Assembly (NCBI RefSeq): GCF_047607445.1
Contig: NZ_JBLKRT010000006.1
Span: forward strand, 62,001 to 126,000
Origin: Crystallibacter sulfonylureivorans_A
GTDB taxonomy: Bacteria; Actinomycetota; Actinomycetes; Actinomycetales; Micrococcaceae
Length of the DNA: 64,000 nucleotides
Direction of reading: 5' to 3'
Shown here: piece by piece, positions 25,433-33,600 of the stretch
Layout of the letters: each line of letters starts with the position of its first letter
Position numbering within the stretch: position 1 is the first letter of the stretch
The notes under the pieces: generated by a model
What the model was told of the DNA's origin: nothing
Databases searched by the model: none
The model's input: only the letters and a program-made list of their open reading frames with translations
Translations under genes and position numbers: made by a program

Positions 25433-27160
25433 ACTGAGCAGACATCTGAACTGACCAAGACCCCGGAAACCGGGCGCATTCCGTCCGCCATCGACGCCGT
25501 AGCAGACGCCTACACGGCAACCCTGCTGGAACTGGACCCGTCGCTGGCGACCTCCCTCGGCATCCCCGGACACGAGACCGAATACCCGGACTTCTCCCCG
25601 GCCGGGGCGGAGGCCTACGCCGAAGCCACCCGGGAAGCCCTGCGGCGGCTGGAGGATCTGGAACCCACCGACGACGTGGACCGGGTCACGCTGGACGCGA
25701 TGCAGGAGCGGCTGGGTCTCGAATTGGAGATCCACGAAACCGGCTGGAACTTGGCGGACCTGAACAACATCGCCTCGCCATCCCAGGACATCCGCGCCAT
25801 TTTCGACCTGATGCCCACCCGGACCGTCGAGGACTGGAACAACATTGCCGGCCGGATGGCCAACGTCCCCGATGCGATCGCCGGCTATGTGTCCTCCCTC
25901 CGCGAGGCCAGGGACCGCGGACTGGTCGCTGCCAAGCGGCAGGTGCACATTGTCATGGAGCAGACCAAAGCCTATGCGGCCGAGGACGGTTTCTTCCGGG
26001 CGCTGGCCGGGCAGGCTGCGGTCGAAGAGGGTGAGCTGTCCGAGGACCTGCGCGAGAGGCTGGCTGCGGCCGCCGAATCCGCGGCCACTGCCTACAGCCA
26101 GCTGGCTGACGTGCTGGAGACCGAGGTGTTGCCGGCTGCCCCGGAGAAGGACGCCGTCGGCCGCGAACGCTACGCGCTCATGTCGCGCCGGTTCCTGGGG
26201 TCCGCGGTGGACCTGGAAGAGACGTATGCCTGGGGCGTGGCGGAGCTGGCCAGGATCATCGCGGAGCAGGAAGCAGTCGCCGAGCAGATCAAGCCCGGCG
26301 CCAGCATCGAGGAAGCGATGGAACTGCTGGATGCCGACCCTGCGCGGCAGCTCCACGGCACCGATGAACTGCAGGCGTGGATGCAGGACCTGTCCGACAA
26401 GGCCGTGGACGAGCTGTCCGGACACTTTGAGATCTACGAGCCGATGCGCCGACTGGAGTGCATGATCGCCCCGACCCATGAAGGTGGCATCTACTACACC
26501 GGCCCCAGCGACGACTTCGCCCGGCCGGGCCGCATGTGGTGGTCAGTGCCGGAAGGCGAGGACAGCTTCACCACCTGGAAAGAAACCACCACGGTCTACC
26601 ATGAGGGCGTTCCCGGCCACCACCTTCAGATTGCGACGGCGACCTACCGCCGCGAGCTATTGAACAACTGGCGGCGGAACATCTGCTGGGTCTCCGGCCA
26701 CGGCGAGGGCTGGGCGCTGTACGCCGAGCGCCTGATGGACGAGCTGGGCTACCTGGCCGACCCGGGCGATCGGATGGGAATGCTCGACGCGCAACGGATG
26801 CGGGCGGCCCGCGTGGTGTTCGACATCGGCGTCCATCTGGAGCTGGAAGTCCCCGAACGCTGGGGTTCCGGAACCTGGACTCCGGAGAAGGGCTACGAGT
26901 TCCTGCGCCGGAACATCGCGATCAGCAAGGGCCAGCTGGACTTCGAGTTCACCCGCTACCTGGGCTGGCCGGGCCAGGCTCCGTCCTACAAGCTGGGTCA
27001 GAAGCTCTGGGAGGAAATCCGCGAGGAGCGGCGGCGCCGTGAAGGCGCCGCATTCGACATCAAGGCCTTCCACAGTCAGGCGCTGAACATCGGCTCCGTC
27101 GGCCTGGACACCCTACGGCGCGCGCTGCTGGGCGACGAGCCGGTTCCGTCCGACAGCTGA
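25430..27160 (+). CDS. DUF885-family putative metallopeptidase
   Basis: A 576-residue cytoplasmic protein without a signal peptide. The family signature YHEGVPGHHLQ places candidate zinc ligands at His391 and His397 with Glu392 as general base. Further conserved elements are WVSGHGEGWALYAERLMDELG and RAARVVFDIGVHLE. DUF885 proteins share a fold with gluzincin-type carboxypeptidases, but few have a defined substrate. The start is the GTG behind a TAGGCT -10, which looks leaderless. A terminator hairpin follows at 27191. Confidence 0.86.
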   Translation: MTEQTSELTKTPETGRIPSAIDAVADAYTATLLELDPSLATSLGIPGHETEYPDFSPAGAEAYAEATREALRRLEDLEPTDDVDRVTLDAMQERLGLELEIHETGWNLADLNNIASPSQDIRAIFDLMPTRTVEDWNNIAGRMANVPDAIAGYVSSLREARDRGLVAAKRQVHIVMEQTKAYAAEDGFFRALAGQAAVEEGELSEDLRERLAAAAESAATAYSQLADVLETEVLPAAPEKDAVGRERYALMSRRFLGSAVDLEETYAWGVAELARIIAEQEAVAEQIKPGASIEEAMELLDADPARQLHGTDELQAWMQDLSDKAVDELSGHFEIYEPMRRLECMIAPTHEGGIYYTGPSDDFARPGRMWWSVPEGEDSFTTWKETTTVYHEGVPGHHLQIATATYRRELLNNWRRNICWVSGHGEGWALYAERLMDELGYLADPGDRMGMLDAQRMRAARVVFDIGVHLELEVPERWGSGTWTPEKGYEFLRRNIAISKGQLDFEFTRYLGWPGQAPSYKLGQKLWEEIREERRRREGAAFDIKAFHSQALNIGSVGLDTLRRALLGDEPVPSDS

Positions 27161-27190
27161 CTCATCTGCCAGCCCGTGCGGGCAAACAGG

Positions 27191-27227
27191 AGGGCCGATG
27201 CATCCCCCAACGGTGCACCGGCCCTTT
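27191..27227 (+). terminator. Rho-independent terminator after the DUF885 gene
   Basis: AGGGCCG pairs with CGGCCCT (27219-27225), extended past one mismatch by TGCA/TGCA, and TTT follows. It ends 30-70 bases after the stop codon. Confidence 0.65.
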
Positions 27228-27270
27228 CCTGTGCCGGGTCCCTTCGGCCCCGGGCGGGGCGTACTCTCCG

Positions 27271-27290
27271 GCGGGAGCAGCAGCTCCCGC
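27271..27290. other. Short perfect hairpin upstream of maf
   Basis: GCGGGAGC-AGCA-GCTCCCGC, an 8-bp stem with a 4-base loop. No T-run follows, so it may be a second processing or terminator element. Confidence 0.45.
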
Positions 27291-27400
27291 GAAAGATCGT
27301 ACGGTCAGGCAACCGGGCCAGCGGGTAACCGCGGCGAATCTTTACGCTCAGGTCACAGCGCGGAAACACGCTAAGCAAGGTTGGTTTTTCCGGCAGCGGC

Positions 27401-27416
27401 TAGGCTAGATCGGGTG
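27401..27416 (+). promoter_or_regulatory. Leaderless promoter of maf
   Basis: -10 box TAGGCT (27401-27406) ends seven bases before the GTG at 27414. There is no ribosome binding site in the gap. Confidence 0.55.
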
Positions 27417-28070
27417 ACCGACCTCCACCTGATTCTCGCCTCCGCGTCCCCCGCCCGCACCAAGCTCCTGTCCGAAGCCGGCATAGCACACCAGGTCCTG
27501 GTCTCGGAGGTGGACGAGGACGCCGTCACGGCCAGCTATGGGATCACGGACCCGCACGACACCGCGCTGCTACTGGCCCGGGCCAAGGCCGAAGCGGTGG
27601 CCGCCCTGCCCGAATCCGAGGGCACCCTGGTGCTCGGCTGCGACTCGGTCTTTGAACTCGACGGCGAGCCGTACGGCAAACCCCATGAGCCGGAGGTCGC
27701 CCGCGAACGCCTACGCAAGATGAGCGGCCGGCACGGCGTGCTGCACACCGGCCACTGGCTGGTGGACTGCCGTCCCACTGCCTTTGATACCGAAGACCCG
27801 GAAAACCACGACGCCGGATCGGGCGCCACCGTGGGCGCGGTCGCCTCCGCCGCGGTGCATTTCGCCCAGCTCTCCGACGCCGAGGTCGACGCCTACGTGG
27901 CCACCGGTGAACCCCTCCACGTTGCCGGCTCTTTCACCATCGACTCGCTCGGCGGAGCCTTCATCGAACGCGTCGACGGCGACCCGCATGCCGTGGTCGG
28001 GCTGTCTGTCTCCACCTTGCGCCGGCTGCTGGCCAATGCCAACGTCCAGATCACCGACCTCTGGAAATGA
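27414..28070 (+). CDS. maf: Maf-family nucleoside triphosphate pyrophosphatase
   Basis: A 218-residue house-cleaning enzyme that hydrolyses non-canonical or excess nucleoside triphosphates (dTTP/UTP class or modified bases) to the monophosphate and pyrophosphate. Motifs: LASASPARTKLL at the N-terminus (substrate loop), VLGCDSVFELDGEPYGKP, MSGRHGVLHTG, and the C-terminal AGSFTIDSLGGAFIERVDGD. GTG 27414 is chosen because the conserved N-terminus begins there; the 11 upstream codons cover the promoter. Maf is commonly found beside accA3 in actinobacteria, and here it immediately precedes accA3. Confidence 0.92.
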   Translation: MTDLHLILASASPARTKLLSEAGIAHQVLVSEVDEDAVTASYGITDPHDTALLLARAKAEAVAALPESEGTLVLGCDSVFELDGEPYGKPHEPEVARERLRKMSGRHGVLHTGHWLVDCRPTAFDTEDPENHDAGSGATVGAVASAAVHFAQLSDAEVDAYVATGEPLHVAGSFTIDSLGGAFIERVDGDPHAVVGLSVSTLRRLLANANVQITDLWK

Positions 28071-28083
28071 CCCTCCCAACGAT

Positions 28084-28102
28084 TTTGTAGGACTCCTACA
28101 AA
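28084..28102. promoter_or_regulatory. 19-bp perfect palindrome upstream of accA3
   Basis: TTTGTAGGACTCCTACAAA: 9-base arms around a single central base. It shares the TTGTAGG-NN-TCCTACA core with the element upstream of accD5 (21559-21577). It lies 14 bases after the maf stop and 109 bases before the accA3 ATG. Confidence 0.75.
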
Positions 28103-28162
28103 GAACAGCCGTTGCACACGCACAAACGGCATGATTCGTGAGCGATTCCCGCAAAAGCAAGC

Positions 28163-28186
28163 TAGGCTCCTCAAGGATAGAAGGAG
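28163..28186 (+). promoter_or_regulatory. -10 box and ribosome binding site of accA3
   Basis: TAGGCT (28163-28168) resembles a SigA-type -10. AAGGAG (28181-28186) stands six bases before the ATG. The palindrome centre is ~70 bases upstream of this -10, so either it acts at a distance (activator-like) or another promoter lies closer. Confidence 0.5.
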
Positions 28187-28192
28187 CATCGA

Positions 28193-29971
28193 ATGACCCA
28201 GCGCATCACCAAGGTACTGATCGCCAACCGTGGTGAAATTGCCGTCCGCATTGTCCGTGCAGCACGCGACGAGGGCATTGCCTCGGTCGCTGTCTATGCC
28301 GACCCGGACCGGGATGCCCTGCATGTCCGGCTGGCGGACGAGGCCTTCGCACTCGGCGGGAACACCGCCGCCGAATCCTATCTGGTGATGGACAAGCTGC
28401 TGCAGGTGGCCCAGGCTGCCGGTGCCGACGCAGTCCACCCCGGCTACGGTTTCCTCTCCGAAAACGCCGAATTCGCCCAGCGGGTCATCGACGCCGGCCT
28501 GACCTGGATCGGCCCCTCCCCCGAAGCGATCGCCCAACTGGGCGACAAGGTCCAGGCACGGCACATCGCCGAACGGGTCGGCGCTCCCCTGGTGCCCGGC
28601 ACGCCCGACCCGGTGGCGAGCGTGCAGGAAGTGCTTGACTTCGCCGACGCCCACGGCCTGCCGCTGGCCATTAAGGCCGCTTACGGCGGCGGCGGCCGCG
28701 GCATCAAGGTGGTCCGCGACCGGCAGGACATCGCCGAGTCCTACGAATCAGCCGTCCGCGAAGCCACGGCGGCGTTTGGCCGCGGAGAATGCTTCGTGGA
28801 GCGCTTCCTGGATGCTCCGCGGCACGTGGAAACCCAGTGCCTTGCCGATGCGCACGGCAACGTGGTGGTGGTGTCCACCCGCGACTGCTCGCTCCAGCGG
28901 CGCAACCAGAAACTCGTGGAGGAAGCTCCGGCACCCTTCCTGTCCGCTGAGCAAAACGAACGCCTGTACGCCGCCTCCAAAGCGATCTTGCGCGAAGCGA
29001 AGTACCAGGGCGCCGGCACGTGCGAATTCCTGGTCGGCCAGGACGGCACCATCTCCTTCCTGGAGGTCAACACCCGCCTGCAGGTTGAGCACCCGGTCTC
29101 GGAGGAAGTCACCGGCATTGACTTGGTCCGCGAGCAGTTCCGCCTTGCCCGCGGCGAGGAGCTCGGCTACGAGGACCCGGAAGTGCGCGGCCATTCCTTC
29201 GAATTCCGCATCAACGGCGAAGATGCCGGCCGGAACTTCATGCCCGCCCCGGGCGTGGTCGAGACCCTGCGCCTTCCCACCGGCCCCGGCGTCCGCGTGG
29301 ACTCGGGCATCGAAGCAGGCGAAGTTGTCGGCGGAAACTTCGACTCCATGCTGGCCAAGCTGATCATCACCGGCAGCACCCGCAGCCAGGCCCTCGAACG
29401 GGCGCGGCGGGCCCTGGACGAGATGGAAATCGGCGGCATGCCGACCGTGCTGCCGTTCCACCGCGCCGTAGTGGCCGACCCGGCGTTCGCCCCCGAGCAT
29501 GGAGCGTTCAGCGTCCACACCCGTTGGATCGAAACCGAGTTCCGCAACGACATTCCTGCCTTCCAGCCCGCCCAGGCCGCCTCGGCCGACGAAGACGGTG
29601 AGCGCCAGCGTGTGACCGTCGAGGTCGGGGGCAAGCGGCTGGAAGTCGTGCTTCCGGCCGGCCTCGGCTCGGGTATGGGTGCCGCCGCCAAGTCCAACGG
29701 CAAGCCCAAGCGCGCCCGCGGGCGGTCCGGTGCGGCCGCCGGGGCCGCCGCCAGTGGCGACGGCCTGGCCTCGCCCATGCAGGGCACGATTGTGAAAGTC
29801 GCCGTCGCCGAAGGCGACGCGGTCGCGGAAGGCGATCTCGTCGTCGTACTCGAGGCGATGAAGATGGAACAGCCGCTCACGGCCCACAAGGCCGGGACGA
29901 TTTCGGGCCTTTCCGCCAAGGCCGGGGACACTGTCTCCGCCGGCGCGGTGCTGGCCACGATCGTGGACTAG
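28193..29971 (+). CDS. accA3: Acetyl/propionyl-CoA carboxylase alpha subunit (biotin carboxylase plus biotin carrier)
   Basis: A 592-residue fusion that carboxylates its own biotin with ATP and bicarbonate and passes it to AccD5. The N-terminal biotin carboxylase (1-450) shows LIANRGEIAVRIVRAARD, HPGYGFLSENAEFA, the ATP-grasp loop AAYGGGGRGIKVV and EVNTRLQVEHPVSEE. An Ala/Lys-rich linker leads to the carrier domain (~520-592) with VLEAMKMEQPL, where Lys557 is the biotinylated residue. It should be the target of BirA. Its palindromic upstream element matches that of accD5, suggesting coordinated control of the two separated loci. Confidence 0.96.
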   Translation: MTQRITKVLIANRGEIAVRIVRAARDEGIASVAVYADPDRDALHVRLADEAFALGGNTAAESYLVMDKLLQVAQAAGADAVHPGYGFLSENAEFAQRVIDAGLTWIGPSPEAIAQLGDKVQARHIAERVGAPLVPGTPDPVASVQEVLDFADAHGLPLAIKAAYGGGGRGIKVVRDRQDIAESYESAVREATAAFGRGECFVERFLDAPRHVETQCLADAHGNVVVVSTRDCSLQRRNQKLVEEAPAPFLSAEQNERLYAASKAILREAKYQGAGTCEFLVGQDGTISFLEVNTRLQVEHPVSEEVTGIDLVREQFRLARGEELGYEDPEVRGHSFEFRINGEDAGRNFMPAPGVVETLRLPTGPGVRVDSGIEAGEVVGGNFDSMLAKLIITGSTRSQALERARRALDEMEIGGMPTVLPFHRAVVADPAFAPEHGAFSVHTRWIETEFRNDIPAFQPAQAASADEDGERQRVTVEVGGKRLEVVLPAGLGSGMGAAAKSNGKPKRARGRSGAAAGAAASGDGLASPMQGTIVKVAVAEGDAVAEGDLVVVLEAMKMEQPLTAHKAGTISGLSAKAGDTVSAGAVLATIVD

Positions 29972-30152
29972 CAGCGCTTTTCCCGGCCCGACTGTATCAG
30001 CCGTTGTAGTTCCGTCACGTTTTAGCGCCAAGTGGGCGCGGGAACTTATAAGCAGGCTTCCTATGCTGTACCGTGATGCTTACAAGGAGCAGGACCCGGC
30101 CGCCCGGCCGGGAGACAAATGAAGTATCACCTACATAAAGGAGATGCACGTC

Positions 30153-30422
30153 ATGGGTTTTCTAGCATTCCTCTTGCTTGGACTGATTGCCGGCGCCATC
30201 GCCAAACTGATCCTTCCGGGACGGCAGGGCGGCGGCTGGATCGCCACCCTGATCGTGGGCGTCATCGGCGCCCTGCTGGGCGGATGGATCGGCGGCATGG
30301 TAGCGAGTGTCGATATGAATGATTTCTTCAGCCTCGCATCATGGATCTGGGCGATTATTGGAGCCCTGATCGTGCTGGTGATCTGGGGCTTCATCACGAA
30401 CAGGAGGAGCAGCACCGTCTGA
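30153..30422 (+). CDS. GlsB/YeaQ/YmgE-family small membrane protein
   Basis: An 89-residue protein of the transglycosylase-associated/stress-response family. It has three hydrophobic helices with Gly-rich packing (LLLGLIAGAIAKLILPGRQ, IVGVIGALLGGWIGG, IWAIIGALIVLVIWGF). Members are often induced by stress, but the mechanism is unknown. AAAGGAG ends nine bases before the ATG at 30153, which decides against the earlier ATG at 30144 that would touch the site. It is a single gene closed by the terminator at 30457. Confidence 0.88.
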   Translation: MGFLAFLLLGLIAGAIAKLILPGRQGGGWIATLIVGVIGALLGGWIGGMVASVDMNDFFSLASWIWAIIGALIVLVIWGFITNRRSSTV

Positions 30423-30456
30423 CTGTGACCGCTTGAGCTGCTCCTTAGCGGTATCT

Positions 30457-30494
30457 GGCCCGCCGTCCCGTCCGGGGCGGCGGGCCTTTGTTGT
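30457..30494 (+). terminator. Rho-independent terminator after the GlsB-type gene
   Basis: GGCCCGCCG (30457-30465) pairs perfectly with CGGCGGGCC (30478-30486), followed by TTTGTTGT. Confidence 0.82.
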
Positions 30495-30681
30495 GCCCCG
30501 CTCGTGCCAGCGTTGCTGCCTTGCCCTGACGCCGCGTGCACGCCCGCAGGTTTTCCCAAGGGTGCCCGTGACAACCTCCACACCAGTGGCCCTGCCGGTC
30601 TGCGCACCATTCCGGCAGCAACGGCCATTGCTTTGCGGGTTCGGCGCCCAAGAGCCGGACCCCCTGAGATGGGGAGAAAAA

Positions 30682-33600
30682 ATGGGCAACTCACCGCGGC
30701 ACCGGTCACCGGGCCGCCGAACAAGTCTCAGTCTGGCAGCGCTGGCCACTGGCAGCGCCGTCATTCTGTCCGGGGTGATGCTACCCGGCGGAGTAGCGGC
30801 GGCGGCACCGCCGCCGGGCCAGGACTTCAATGTTTCGCAGGGCGATCTGGAATTCATCATCAAGCAGATCGACATTTCCGAGGCGCATGCCGAGGACACG
30901 CTGACCAACCCGGACTCGTCACCGCTGTGTAAGTCGACATCGACCTTCGATGTCTCCGAGCAGACGCATTACGACCTCGACGGCGACCCCTGCGTGGGAT
31001 CCCCGTTGCTGCCGTTTGGCCTGCGCACGGTCGACGGACGGTGGAACAACCTGATGCCCGGCCAGGACGGCTACGGCACGGCGGGCACCACCTTCCCCCG
31101 GTTGTTGGAGGCTGACTACAAGCAGGCAGAAGCCACTCCGCCTTTTGCCCCGGGCAACAATTCGCCCACCCCCGGCCCAATGACCAGCTACGAGCAGACC
31201 GACGGCTTTGTCTACGACTCGCAACCGCGCACCATCAGCAACCTCATCGTCGACCAAACGACATCCAACCCGGCGGCCGTCAGTGCCGCTGAGCGGATCG
31301 AGGGCGCTTCCGTCGAAGGTACCGGCGAAGCACGCCGGACCGCCGGCCTGGACCGTTACGACACGGCCGCCCAGATCAGCAAGGCGAACTTCGCGCCGAA
31401 TGTGCCCGTGGTCTACCTTGCCACCGGGGAAAACTTCCCCGACGCGCTGGCGGCCGGACCGGCTGCGAGCGCCGGCAACGGGCCACTTCTGCTGGTGACT
31501 GGAGGTGGAATTCCGCAGGCCACGGCAGATGAGCTGGCTCGTCTACAGCCCGAACGCATCGTTGTGGTGGGTGGCGACGGGATTGTCAGCAATGGCGTCC
31601 TCGACCAACTGACGTCTTCGCATCCGGAGGCAACCGTTGAGCGGATTTCCGGAGCCACGCGCTTTGAGACTGCGGCACAGCTCAGCGCGGACGCTTTCCC
31701 GGACGGAGCTAACAAGGTCTACATCGCTTTCGGCCACAACTTCCCGGATGCGCTCGCCGCCGCGGCTCCGGCCGCTCGTGACGGGCACCCGATCCTGTTG
31801 GTCAATACGGAAGACATCCCGGCCCCGACCGCTGCAGAACTGACCCGGCTGTCACCAAGCGAGATTGTGGTGCTGGGCGGCGCGGCGACCATCAGCAGCC
31901 AGGTCGAGACCGACTTGGCCGCCTACGCCAATGGCGGGACAGTTACCCGTTTGGGCGGTGAGACCCGATACGAGACCGCGGCAATGATTTCCGCCGCTAA
32001 CTACGACGAGTCAACCTCTGAGGTCTGGCTGGCGACCGGCGAGAACTTCCCGGACGCGCTGGCTGCCATCCCGGCTGCCGCGCTGAAGAAGGCTCCCATC
32101 CTGTTGGTCCCCTCCGGGGGTGCCATTCCTGCCAGCGTTGCCGCCGAGATCGCTCGGCTGAGCCCGCAGCGCATCAACGTCCTGGGCGGAACCGCAACGG
32201 TCAGCGACGCCATCCAGCAGGAGGCTCAGGCGTTGACCACCGGAACGAACGTGTTCATCCCGGACATCGCCACCGACGAAGGCCTGTCCGCCTCCGCGAC
32301 GTCGCTGTTCGTGATCTTCGGCCAGTTCTTCGACCACGGCCTGGACCTGGTGGAAAAGGGCGGCAACGGCACGATCGTCGTCCCGCTGAAGGAAGATGAT
32401 CCGCTGTATGTTGAGGGATCGCGCACCAACTTCCTCACGCTGAGCCGGGCCACCATCGCCGACGGCGAAGGCCGCGAGCACACCAACCGCACCACCCCGT
32501 TCGTGGACCAGAACCAGACCTACGGCTCGCATGCCGCGCACAACGCGTTCATGCGGCAGTACGAGGTCGGCCCCGACGGAAGTCCGCAGCCCACCGGCCG
32601 CATCCTCAACGGTGTGAACGGCGGACTGCCGACGTGGAACGACGTCAAGAATCAGGCGCGGGACGTCCTCGGCTTCGAGATGGACGACTTTGACGCCCTG
32701 GACGTGCCACTGCTGGCAACCGACCCGTACGGGCACCTGATCCTGGGCGCCAACGGCCAGGCCCAGATCGCCGACGAGGGCGGCTTCATCGAAGGCAACC
32801 GCGACAACCCGGTAGCCACCGACGGGGAGACGGCGAACGTGTCCTTCCTAGACGACATCGCCCATGGTGCGACACCCGCACCGGATAAGCCAAACCCGGA
32901 TGGCGGTCCCAACATCCCGGGCTACGACAATGTGGCCCTCGGCGAGCACTTCATCACCGGCGACGGCCGCGGCAACGAGAACATCGGTCTGACGTCGGTC
33001 CACCATGTGTTCCACGCCGAGCACAACCGGATGATGGAACAGATCCATGATGAGCTGCAGACCATGCCTGAGGAGTTGCAGGCCCGCTACGAGGCCGACG
33101 GCTTCTGGGACTACGGCGAGCGGCTCTTCCAGGCGGCCCGGTTCATGACCGAAATGCAGTACCAGCACTTGGTGTTCGAAGAGTTCGCGCGGCGGATCGC
33201 CCCGTCGATTGACGCGGTAGTCCTGAATGAGAACTCCTATCAGCCGCAGGTTAACTCGGCCATCAACGCCGAGTTCGCGCATGTGGTCTACCGGTTCGGG
33301 CACTCGATGCTGCGCGAGACGCTGCCGCGCGAGGTCAACGGAGAGATGGTCGACATTCCGCTGTTCGACGCGTTCCTGAATCCGAAGGCCTACGGGACTG
33401 CGCCGGACGGCTCGGCGCTCAGCGGAGAAGAAGCGGCAGGATCCGTCTTGAAGGGCCTGGCCAACCAGACCGCCAACGGCATCGATGAGTTCGTCACCGA
33501 TACGCTGCGGAACCAGTTGCTGGGCTTGCCGCTGGATCTGCCGGCCATCAACATGATGCGCGCCCGTGACACCGGCACTCCCGGGTTGCAGGCAGCCCGG

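Noticed and set aside
30041..30067. GGAAC ... TATGCT as a stress-sigma promoter of the GlsB-type gene
   Set aside because: The -35 resembles an ECF/SigH element but the expected GTT-type -10 is absent, so the assignment would be a guess.
30433..30681. In-frame 83-codon N-terminal extension of the peroxidase
   Set aside because: It crosses a clear terminator hairpin at 30457-30494. The ATG at 30682 has GGGGAG and begins the signal peptide.
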